From assembly GCA_009760885.1 (NCBI GenBank), contig CM019692.1, positions 58,022,964 through 58,086,963 on the forward strand: 64,000 bases of DNA, given 5' to 3'. The translations under genes were made by a program, and so were the position numbers. The notes under the pieces were generated by a model. It was not told where the DNA came from, made no database searches, and worked only from the letters and a program-made list of their open reading frames with translations. Every line of letters begins with the position of its first letter. The first letter of the stretch is position 1. The DNA comes from Achatina immaculata (Eukaryota > Mollusca > Gastropoda > Stylommatophora > Achatinidae). Below, piece after piece: positions 37,601 through 49,600 of this stretch.

Positions 37601-40600
37601 CTCGTCGTCATTTCCTCTAATTGTGGGAAAGTCCGTTGGCATTTGCTGCATCAGTGCCCAGAGGTATAAAGCGTTAGCATCGTATCCCTTGATCCCTTGC
37701 ACGACTTTACCCCCTCTAATATACGTTTGACCTTTCTCGTGATGCCTGTGAAAAATTATGGACGGACCACCCACAATATTGTTCCTAATGGTTGTATGCA
37801 GCGCCTGTTCCCGTTTTGAACATAAGCTAAAGGACACGTCTGGGGGAAGTGATTTAAACAAATATTTCAAAGTCACCCCGGGGACCGAAATCGCGTCTTT
37901 AAACATGTCTACTCCTACCTTTTTATAAAACTCAACTTGTCGATCTAATGCTAACAAGAAGGGACCTACGTATTTGTTGTTGTAGCACACTAAGAAATCT
38001 CTAAGAGTGGACATACCTGTAGCAACCCTTACTTTCTGACACTCAGCGTACTCTTCCTCCGTCACGTTACAATTTTTCAATTTCGAAAAAAAGGCCGAAT
38101 GAGGGGGTAGTTCCGTCTCTTTCAATTTTTCTAAGCCTGTGATGTATTCATAACAGAAAACCCCCTTCGTCGCTTTGATTTTATAAGCCGCGAGATACTT
38201 GCTATAACTAAAGCCTGGTGCCAAGTAGTTACATATGTCTAAAAATTTTAATTTTTCGGTCGCGAGACACATATAATCATTATTCCTTTTTGACTATGAA
38301 TTTAAAGGGGCCTGACCCTTCCCCGGTGTTAACTTCATCATCAACATCGTCAGTGTCATCGGCAGACTTTTTATGGTTCTTAATGAAATAAGACACCAAG
38401 TAAGGCTGAGTTGAACCCGATAACAGGGAGTTCATGTAAATAGTCGCACAATCTTTTCATTAGCTCTTCCTTATCCCCCAGTTGGTCAAACACCGGTTTA
38501 AATTTACGATATAAAATATCGTAGGCTTCGTCCGAGATACGCCCGAGATAAGCGAGCATATCGTCAACCAGCTTCTGAGGGTCCCCTTCTGTAACGAAAC
38601 AGACAGGCTTCTCGTACCCGGGAACGTTCGAAGCCACCGAACACGAAAGAGGTACGTGTCGGACCGTAAACGTGGTCATGTTAGTGCCCGGTGTATCTGC
38701 TCCCTCAAAATAAGATTCGTAGTCAAAAGTGGCCTTGTACGGGTAAACAAAGGTAGTATCTACTTCTATGCCCAGATCCGCGATCACTTCCCAGACAGTT
38801 GCCGGAGGATTGTACATCCCGCCCGTATACGCATCTTTAGTAACCCCACCCTTACAATTTTTAGAATGTCTTTCCATCCTATCAAATAAGTGCCAAAGTT
38901 TCCCACATTTGTCACAAGCTATCGCGTTGGTCGCCTTATCTATATTTTTAATAAACATGAAATGGTTTTCAAAAATTAACAGGCGCAAAGTGTCTTTACA
39001 ACAATTACTACCACGCAAAACCGGGACTAGGACCTCGCTAGCAACCTCGAAAATGTCAATATTAATTTTGAAGCATTTCTCCAGGTCCGCCATTTCCAAT
39101 AACTGTACTCCAGAGAAATTATCAAGTGAAGGTAACCTTTTATATTTCTGCCACTGACGTGCGAGTTGTCGTGTCTGCACCCTATTGTCCTCTAGGTTAG
39201 AGTTTCTAAAGACGGATAAACAGCGGAAAAAGCAAAAGTTGTCTATGTATGGTTTTCCATGTGAATCGTGTTGGAGTGTGCTTATGAATTTATTGTTCGT
39301 AATATGTAGTGGGAGATCTATAGTGCATCCTATCGGGTATTCGTTCAAATGGTAGACGTAGAAACTAGTGGCTGGAACTATCTCGCAGAAATATTTTGTA
39401 TTGGGCCTAGATTTAAGAGCTGTCTGTAGTATGTCGTGATCGGTCAAGTCTCGTACAAAACTGTCAAAGTCCCGTCTTTTATTTATTAACTGTGGCGTGT
39501 CTAGTACAGTGGCATTGTTATTTGAAGCGTGGTAGAACCGTAACTCGTTTGTTTCTTTGTGTCTAAGGATGGTGTGGTGTGAATAATTTATTTTGAAACG
39601 TTTTGTCTGACTGTTAAAAAGATCGTGTAGTTTGGAGGCCCAGTTAATAGGGTGTGTTGTAGTGGGAGGGTGGAAAAATGTATATGTAGATAAATGGTTG
39701 TTTATGTTTTGGTGCGTCCTAAGGGCCCCACCAATTATCACAATATATAGCTTTAACATCGTCCATCAGCTCATGTAAACTGTCTTTTTCGTCGCTGAAG
39801 TCTCTATGCTGTGGCGTTGGTATTTTCCTCGACGGTGGGATGGTCCGTGAGCCAGACTCCAGTTCTTCGTCGACTAAAAACTCGGCTGCTACAACAGGTG
39901 GGGACTCCCCGTGTTCGGGGACATCTGAAAGAGCCGGGCGCTTGGTGGACGAGGCGCCCTGCCTACGCACTGCTGGTGCCGCATCATCATCATATGACGC
40001 CTTTCGCTTGGAGAGGGGTCACTGGAGTGGACAATTTTCATATGCCTCTTCATGAGGTCTCTCCGAGACGAGAGTTTCCCGCAGATTGGACATGTGATAT
40101 TATTTTGTTCGTGCACTGTAGTTTCGTGACGAACGAGGCTCCGATGTTCGGTAAAACCTCGACCGCATTGTGAACATATATAAGTGTGCTTGAAGGCAGC
40201 AGGATCCACTCGACAGGGCATTTTGTTAGACATCTGAAACGAAAAGAAAAACCCACTACAATGGACGAGGCAGTGGAAATAGCAATGTGTATAGTACATA
40301 CTAACGAATCACCTTTATGTAATACTCTAAGAAGGCTGGTTATTGACTTTTCGAACAAGCACGCTGAGTTTTAAACCACCCTGTGTAATTTCATAAATCC
40401 ACATTATAGCTATCAATCGTTCGTGAGCATTGCCGACCAAGTTTTTGAAGATGGTACTATAAACTGGGGGCGAATCGTAGCCGTTTTTTCGCTCGGATAC
40501 ATTCTTGGCAAAAACATTGAAGAAAAGTTATATAACGTAGACTACGATGTACACTTACTTCAAGAAAAATTTGCTCGTAATGTAGGGCAGTACATTGGGC

Positions 40601-43600
40601 ACAAACTACGACCTTGGATGGAAACGCAAGGCTGATGGGGTTTTCTAGAGCCCAGTCTTTTAAGAACGCATTAAAAAAATAATAAAACGGAGTCGACTTA
40701 CTGTTATTTTGTATCCTAATTTCGATAGACCCACAAAGTCACCTAATTTCGATAACGATGTACATGAGATCCCCAGTAATCGTGAATCGACAGTTATATA
40801 CCTGGTTTGCGTGCTGTGTGTTTAAAAATTGCCCCAATCAGACCTCGTAGAGAACCCCACGTGACATACGTAATTAGCGTATCCGCTAAATGGCACCAAC
40901 CGCAGCGCATCACGTGATATGCTTAATTACTAATAACGTAGCTAATTTTAACCAATAGGAGCGCGTGGAGGTAAAAATAGTAACTTAAGTAATTTTCAAA
41001 AATTGCGCCAACGTACGCAGAGCATCACGGGACATATTGTACAATTAAACATAGATGAAAAAAAACATACTAAGATAATGGTTTTTTCATAATTTTATTA
41101 ACACTTATACGAACCACATCTACAATATCTTCGTCTCTTTTCCACTAGCAGTCTGTGGAGGTAGAATGAGATAGCGCGGTCTTTTTCTAGAATGTATAAA
41201 ATCGGAAAAAAGTAGGAGCAGCTTTATTACTTAACGATTACAAAGTTGTGACGTTTCGGCGTGAGCCTTAATCATACAAAAACATACATGACGAAGAAAT
41301 AGGGAGAGGAGATAAAGTATAGATTTACATGAATACTGTTTATAAAAAAAAATTTTTTTTAAGGAGTCTTATATCTTATATCTTATATCCTTCCCGTGCC
41401 GTTAGACGTCACATAGGGCTCGCAAAGTAGTTCGCCAATTTTTCCTGTCTTCGGCGAGTCTTTCAACCTCATCAAAGGATTTTATGCCTGTTAACTTGGC
41501 CTCTTAGTGGAGGAGGTCAACGAATTTGTATACCTTGGCAGCAGAGTAGTAGAAAATGGAGACAGCACAGAGGACATCAACAGCAGACTTACTAGAGCAA
41601 ACCAGGCTTTTGCAATGCTACAGAATATATGGAAATCAAATAAACTAAGCATAAATATGAAAATCAGGATATTTAAGAGTAATGTTCTAAGTGTACTACT
41701 CTATGGAAGTGAATGCTGGAAAATCACCAAAACCATAGAAAACAAGTTGAATTCTTTCCAGACTAAATGTTTACGTAGAATTAAAAAAATATTTTGGCCA
41801 AACACCATAAGAAATAACATTTTATTGGCAGAAATGCAGATGAAACCACTGACAACAATTATTGAGGAAAGACGCTGGCGATGGTTGGGACATGTGCTCC
41901 GAATGACTGACAACTCACTACCAAAAATAGCACTAAGATGGACACCACAGGGGAGCAGAAGTAAGGGTAGACCAAAAGAGACATGGAGAAGAACAACAGA
42001 AAGGATGTTGAGCAATAGAGGGCTCACCTGGGCAAGAGCAGAAAAAAAGGCGAAAGACAGGCATTTGTGGAAAACCCTTGCGGAAGCCCCATGTGCCCTG
42101 GGCACTTAAGGTTCAGAGAGAGAGAGAGAACTTGGCCTCTCTTAATAATGTCCTCTTCAGTTTCACGCGGTCTGCCCCTTTTTCTTCGACCTGTTGTGTT
42201 CCACTTGATAGCTTGTTTTGGGATTCTCTGATAATTTCTTCTCATCAAGTGACCAACATATGTCCATCTCCTTTTCCTGATCACCCGTGAGACTGGTTGT
42301 TGTTCAGTCATCTGTCTTATCTCTGCATTGTTCTTGAATTCATTCCACTTGATGCCGAGTATTTTCCTTAGGCATTTGTTTTCAAAAGAGTCTAATTTCT
42401 TTTCTATTTCTTTAGTTGTTTTCCAGCTTTCGCATGCATAAATGAGGGTGGATATTACATTTGAATTGAATAGTCTTAACTTGGTTTTTGTGCTTATAAC
42501 TTTTGAATTCCATATGTTCTCAAGATTCTTGAAGATTGATGCTGCTTTTGCAATTCTGATCCTAACTTCCTTTCTAGTGTCACCATCCTGGTCTATGTAG
42601 CTGCCAAGGTATGCAAATTGATTGACTTCTTCAATATCTGTCCCTTCTATGTGTATTTTTCCATTTTGATTGATGGGAATTTTCATTATTTTTGTTTTGT
42701 CCTTGTTAATTTCAAGTCCTATTTTGCTAGCCAGTGAAGATAGGCTATCTGTTTTTTCTTGCATGGAATTCACATTATTACTGATAAGAGTTATGTCATC
42801 AGCAAAATCAAGATCTTCTAGTTGGGTCCCATGTACCCAGTCAATACCTGTGTTACCTGTGCAGCATTTTGTCATTATGAAGTCTATTGTAATCCCAAAA
42901 AGTAAAGGAGATAGTTTTAAAGGAGTACTTAGCTGTAAATTGCAAGGTGTGGCTTGTCTGGCGGTGTGTATCAGGAATGGATCTGGTAGGACGTGGAAAT
43001 TGTTTAAATAGAGACCTGTGACATGTGGTCGGTGGGTTGTAACTGGGGGTGGTGGATGGGGAACCGGGGAGGGGAGAGAGAGTGACGCACTACTGGCCTA
43101 GCTAGGAGAATTTGAAACAGGTGATTGGGGAAGAGGTGTTGCAGAGAAGAGGGGTTGCAGAGAAAATAGCGGGGTTGCAGAGTGATGCTGTGAGGAAGTT
43201 TGAAAAGTAAGAAGGGGTGGATTTAGTGGAGAGGTACTATAATGATTGAAGAAGATGATGTTACGTGTAACTAAACAGCGAGTTTAACCCATGTGGTTCC
43301 AGCGTCCCATAATTTTGAATGCAGCGGTTCTCAAGTGCCAGGCGGCTTGTGTCATCTGCGTGACATTGTTTAATGGCTGTTACCAGAAAATCAGATTTGC
43401 CTCTGTGGTTGGGGCCATTGAAATGATTTGGGACTGGTTTCGAAGCATGCTGGGTGATGTCGTACAGATGTTTTTGCATGCGGTCCCCTAATCTGAGGCC
43501 AGTCTCACCGATATATGTTATCCTGCATCTTTTGCACACGATGACATATATCACATTTCGCTAGGGTCTCTCTCGACGGGTTTTCTAGGTTGTGAGGTAG

Positions 43601-46600
43601 GACCTGTAGTCTCTCGTGAGACTAACCGTTCAGGTCTTTTTGACGCTGGGTCTTCGGTCCTACGCTGCCTTTTGGTGGCTACAGGTATGTGGGGTGAAAA
43701 AAATTTTTTATCGGCTTGTGAATTAGTCAAACTCTCCAGGCGGCTAAATTCAGCTAGGATTTGGGGCTTCAGCTCCATCAGCTGTTCACACTCGACTCTA
43801 TTCAGTGACAGGCGGCCTTGTGTTGGAAATTTCAAATCTGACTCTCAGAAGAAACGACGCAAATGCAGCATTGGAGTACCTTTATACAATGAGACAGACG
43901 CGACTTTTAATCCGCCACCAAGAGATTTATTAATCTCTCCTGATGGGGATACGTATATCCAGTTTGTGGGAACTGTAGTCATCTCGATAGAGCCTCGCAT
44001 ACGAATGTGTGACAGTGAGCATATTTATATACCTACCTAGCTCTTATGACGTAATGTCTATTTTTAGACGACATGTCTAGACTTGTTTATCCAAGGTCTC
44101 AGTAATCGCCATACGAGGCGATCGTTAACGTGTTGTCTCGTAGTAAACGGAGCTAAAACTCGACACATGCTCCCACCGCGACATTTTATTAAAATAAAAT
44201 ATATAACGAACAGACCACAAGTACTACTAAGAATGTCTTGTAGAGGACGCGGGTTGTAGATACACGGTCTGTCAGAGTTACGTTCTATGAACTTTACGAT
44301 GTCTGCGTGGAAAGGAGGAAGACCGAAGGAGTCAAAATATTCAAAGCTGCCTACGCCGTTGAAATATAGACCGATCCAATGCGATCCCGGTCTCCAGCTT
44401 GGATCAACGTTCACGACATACGCCGCTGCCTTGTAACGATTGATACGAGGGGGTAGTTGATCGCGCGCCAAAACTTTGACTCCCGATCGCCAAACAAAAA
44501 TGTCAGTTAAAAGTATCTCGAGTATTTCTTGAGTATTCATTACGAAGCGTAGTCTGTTATGACTTGACGGGTCTTCGATATTTCCAAGATTGAGTCGTTT
44601 TCAGCTTAGATGATTACTTGAAGGGGTTCAGGTGTAGCTGTTCAACTGACATTGGTCCAGATCTAGCCATCTCGAACTGGTCACCGTCCAGCAGACTTGG
44701 GCTCAAATCAAAGGCGTACAGGTTGTACCCGTTTTTAAACCGTCTGTAGTCGATGCCGTTGCCCGCGTCTTTACCGATTAAACTCATAGCTAGATTAGTC
44801 CTGAAAAAAGCTCTCACGTATTGATTGTGTTCGAAGTCCATGGTGAGCGGTTTACCGGTGACTGGTCTTCCGTCTACAGTCACGTTCAAATATGTTAGAG
44901 CGCTGTTTTGGAAATTAAAAGGGTTGGTCCTGTACGAACCGTTAAAGGCAGTAGCGTTAATTAGTCCGACCACTACGCGAGTAGGCGTTTGGCTTAGGAA
45001 CAAATTGTCTTGTATGTGCGAGACCTTTGGGGATTGAAAATGTCTTTATGGTAATGCGTTTTATCGGGTATTTGGCGTTTCCTTTCATTAAGGCTTTCTC
45101 GTGGGCTAGAGATATCGCCGGATTTAATTTGGCTTTACGAATCACAAGGATGGCGTGCGTTATTACGGATTTATAACTGCCGACCGGATCGTTAGCTATG
45201 ATGTTGAACACGTCTTTCGAGGGTGTAAGTTTGACTTTTACATCCACGCCGTTCAGCATGTAACGATCCTGGACAAAAATATCCGAGTGCAGTCGACCCA
45301 TCATGTCGAGTTCTTTACTAGCGCTGGCTAACTTGCGCCGGATTTTTAGTCCGCCGTTCGAGTCGCCTTGAGTCTCGTCGATATGGTTTGATGTATCGCT
45401 GTAAAAAAGAGCAGCTGTTAGGTGACCCTTTTTCGCTTCTTCGCCGTAATTTAACGTGGCTTCTAGGCACGCTCTATACGGATACGTATTTTGGCGTGAT
45501 CAGTGTGTCGTTGAGGGACACATCCACCTGGGAGAATAAAGAGTGCAAAAAATAATTGACGGGGGTCACTTCCACATCGGCGGGTAGGTTGCTGCCGTCC
45601 GCTAACTTGACCTTGGCTCGCACGTGCAGAAAGGTATTAAACAGGTCTAAGTACTCCTCACTGTTTAAGGAAATCGCAAATTCTATAGGAGTCCCCTGTG
45701 ATATGGACGCTAAGGGGTGAATTTCGACAAACTGACCCTCTTCCACTGCTGTTTGCGTCGGCGGCACGCTAAACAGATCTAGTCCAGAATGCAGACATTC
45801 GCACGAGTTGGGGTGATCGAGAGCCATCCTTAGGCAAAGATATCCGAATAAGTCTTGGCCTTCTTGTGAACCCGACGACGTCCGACTGACCGTTTTATCC
45901 TTTTAGTTAACGGTTCACCGGGAGGGGCGGCTATCGCCTTTCTCCTAATGCCGCTACCCGATTGGTTGCCCGCGATGTGATGGACCGCTCCCTGCAGTAG
46001 ACGCTGTCCCGCCTCTTTAGCGTGTTCTTTAAATGATTCACCGACATTTTTTTCAGTTAGCGCGTCTTAGGCGACTTGTAACCCGGTACCAATACCTTCT
46101 CTTAGAAGAGCTTTACCACCAGTCCTCAACCACGGAAGAATCGTTCTCCCTAGACCACTAAAAAAACTGCCAAGTTTACGACCGCGTTGACTTCTACCGC
46201 CGACAAAAACCAGAAGTCCGTGGCCAGCCTGATTGCAGTAAAAGTCTTCGTATATTTTGGCATTTCTGCGTAACGGAACGTGTCTAACCATTTTCTATTC
46301 GAAATCTAAATGTCTCCTGGTTCGAAAATGTAACGTCAGCACCGAAGTCCCGCGCTTGAATGGGATCGTTTTTCCCCTGTCGGTGGTTAAAAGCACTTCC
46401 ACCGTGTCAAAAGAGAATCTACTCAACGGGACGTAGTGCGCTTTATCGTAGACGCGAAACACCGGCGTCGAGCCCCTGTCCATTATAGGTATAGCACGTA
46501 ACAAGGGAACCATTACATCGCCGACTGGTCTGGAGGCTACGAGATCGCAGTAAACGAAAATGTTTCTTAAGTCGCTGTCCATTTTTACCCCGGATTCCCC

Positions 46601-49600
46601 CTCTACTACAGAGGTTTCCACTTCACTTGCGTGCGACGCGGGGAGTCTGAGGAGGTCTGTTAACATATCACTTATTATAACTTCACAACCCTCTTCGTTT
46701 AGGTTGAACGAGACCTTATTCGTTGCCCGTTCCCACAAGAACCGGACAGGCATCGGACCTCCTTTCGTCATTACTAACACCTGATTATTCGGCTGATTGA
46801 GAACTAAGTCGGGTGAAGCGTACAGACCCGGCGGAACCTTCCATAATGCGGGTGGTTTACCTTTACCGGGAAGGTATTGTATCCAGGCTTCGCCCTCTAG
46901 AACGTTAAAATAAGTGTTGGGTATTTGAACTTCGACCAGGCCAACTTCGTATTGCTGACTCAGGTCGAATGTTCGCGGCAGTTTTACGAAAAAATGACCA
47001 GCGTGGTTATCTGGATATACGTTCTCGGATGCGTTGCTAGGTAGCGTCACGTAAAAACTCATTTTAGCTTCGGATTCGGCAACATGTAACCTAGACAGCT
47101 AGACAATAGGACGATCTAGAGCTTTCCCTCGTGTTCGTCACCACCTCCGCGCGTTAGATTGAATAACGACACTCCGATGACGACGTATATAATCAACATC
47201 TGACAGATGAAGACGACCCCGGGAGGCGGAAGTAGTTTACCGAACCAGCGTTTTCCGCTTCATCCGTCGTATCTGGATATGTGACTGGTGGGTATCCAGC
47301 TGTTGAATGTTTCGGGATAACCGAACCACTTGACTAAATACTCTTTAGCCCCGCCTACATTTCGTTCTCGCTTTATACTTTCAATTCGATACACTTGTTT
47401 GTCACCAACTTTTTGGACCTCTTCGGAATAAAACGACCCTTTGAGTTCTTCGCCTGTGTAGTCTTTAAGTCTGTACGTTATCGGAATTGTCTTGTTTACC
47501 CGACTGATTGTAAACAATTCTTCGGTCCAAGACGGGGTATACCCCTTTTTAAATGGTTGTTTGGCTTGAGCTATTCTAACTATATCCCCTTCTATAAACT
47601 GCGGTTTCCTAGGTAAAACTTCGGACGAATATAGCGTATTCCATACTTCCTCCTGATTACTCATGTTAACCTCTACCGGAGCCATACGAATGCTCCTGTG
47701 ATACGAGTAATTGTAGTTTTTGACCAAGCGTTGTAACACGTGTATATAGCGAAAGCGGTTTGTTTTGGTAAAGTATCGCCACATCTTTTCTTTTAGGGTA
47801 CGGTTGAAACGCTCCACTATGGAAGCTTTCACGTCCTCGTTCTCAGTGGTAAAGAAATGCACGTTTTCAGTTTTAAGAAACTTCAGGAAGTTCTTGTTGA
47901 CAAATTCCGAACCTTTGTCCGTTTGAAAATTTATCGGTTTGCGCTGGGAGAAAATTTGACGGAGCGCTTTAGCTAGGTTTTTCCCAGTCTTTGCTTTGAT
48001 AGCGATAGCCCAAGCGTATTTACTAAACACGTCTATACACGTCACCAAATAGGTGAATCCGTCGTTGTGGTTTCGTAACTGTTTCAGATCTATCAGATCG
48101 GCTTGAAATTGTTGATTTAGACCGCCTGTTACGGTCGCACGCCTCTTAAATTGGCGTCGGACTGGTTTATGGAGAGTATAGATGTCTTGATGACGTAGCC
48201 ATTCTTTAATTTCTTTAGCGTTAATTCTCGTGCTACGGTGAAGGGCGGTTGCACTAGCATACGCTCCAGGCCGAATCGGGTCGTAATAATGTTTTTTTAG
48301 GGCCATTTATCCCACTTTTTTGGGGTCGGGATTTTCGAATTTTTTTTTCCGGATATAATACGACGCTGGTTCGACATCTGGCTTCAACTGATGACCCAAG
48401 GGTTTTTCTTCGTCTTTAAGTATCGGCGCCACAGGTTGGGGGTCGCTAGGTTGGAGTGGTTGCTTGACATCCACGAAACCTAGTGGCTTCTGTCTATACT
48501 GCTCGAGACGCCCCAAATACCGCTGCAACGTCTGTTGGTATACTCTGGCTTTATCCCGCGGCTTCAAATCTTCCATTTCCATAATCTGCTGCATTCGACT
48601 GTCCAAATCTCTTAAGCTATCGCTGACCGGCTCTGGTGGTAGATATTGTCTAGTAGACTCTAACAGACGAGGGTCTACCAAAATCATTTTCTTCGCCATG
48701 GTTAAACGCCTAGAATTCCTGTCAGAACTTTTACGATAGGCCCCAAGAGCTCGCATATGAAACCACCTCGTTGTAAGATCTCTTTACGCCGTTTGTTGGA
48801 CGTCTTCTTTAAGATAAGCTCTCTCAGGTTGTGTTTGTACCGTCGTAACTGTCTCTTCTGAGCCACCGTGAGCGGGACATTGCCTTTTAATATATTATGG
48901 CAGCATTGGCAAAGCGTGGTTACTAGTTCTGGCGACGCCGTTTTCATTATAGCTTTGACCGCCGCCGGATTAGCCCTGCTTAGGAATTGTAACATTTCGC
49001 CGTGACGTTTCACCTTGGTTGCCATGTTATTTGGGAACGTAGACCACTTGTTTCCCTTCGCTAAAAATGTTCGTGCGTATTCTCAAGTGGTCTGGTGTTT
49101 CCTGACGGAGGCCGAGTAGCAAATAACCGTGTGGGGCGCGCAGTAGCATCTTTAAAAGCTTCCTGTACGTACGACACCTTCCCTGGTTACATCTGCTTGG
49201 CCAAATTGGTAATCTGCGAACCGTCTCGCGGGTTTTTGAAAAGTACTATGTAATGCGAATTGAGACTTATGGTCCTGAGCTCCTTATTTCTGTCGAAAAT
49301 ATTATGTACTATATATAGTACGCTGACGTTGCGGTGGTGGCTGCCTTTAGTAAATAGTTTTGTGACTCTGGCGTCCGTCTCGGACATTAGATCATCGAGG
49401 ACAAGCAAACGCCGTTTCTCACCTCGCCAGTGCTCCATGTCGGGAAGGCCTTCGTTAAAAATCACCCCTCTCATTTCTTCGTAGACTGGTTGCAATTCGC
49501 CGTATGACCATATAATTTCTTCTGGGACGGGATCTACCATGTTATGCATATTGTCCAAAAAGTTTCGCACGAACACGGTCTTACCACTTCCTGTGGGACC

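Larger units (their letters stand above)
41211..43562 (-). mobile_element. Penelope-like element PLE-2 nested in the Polinton
   Basis: A 5'-truncated PLE of a different family from PLE-1. It has a GIY-YIG nuclease end (43261-43562), a long 3' UTR with a GGGGTTGCAGAG-type repeat near 43140-43185, and a terminal hammerhead-like motif at 41249-41276. The UTR is interrupted by LINE-c (41368-42914). It separates the two parts of a Polinton gene. Confidence 0.85.

Noticed and set aside
43672..44040. + strand open frame antisense to the PLE-split Polinton gene
   Set aside because: Overlaps a better minus-strand candidate and a minus-strand TATA box. Composition after 43830 looks protein-like, so it is only weakly rejected.
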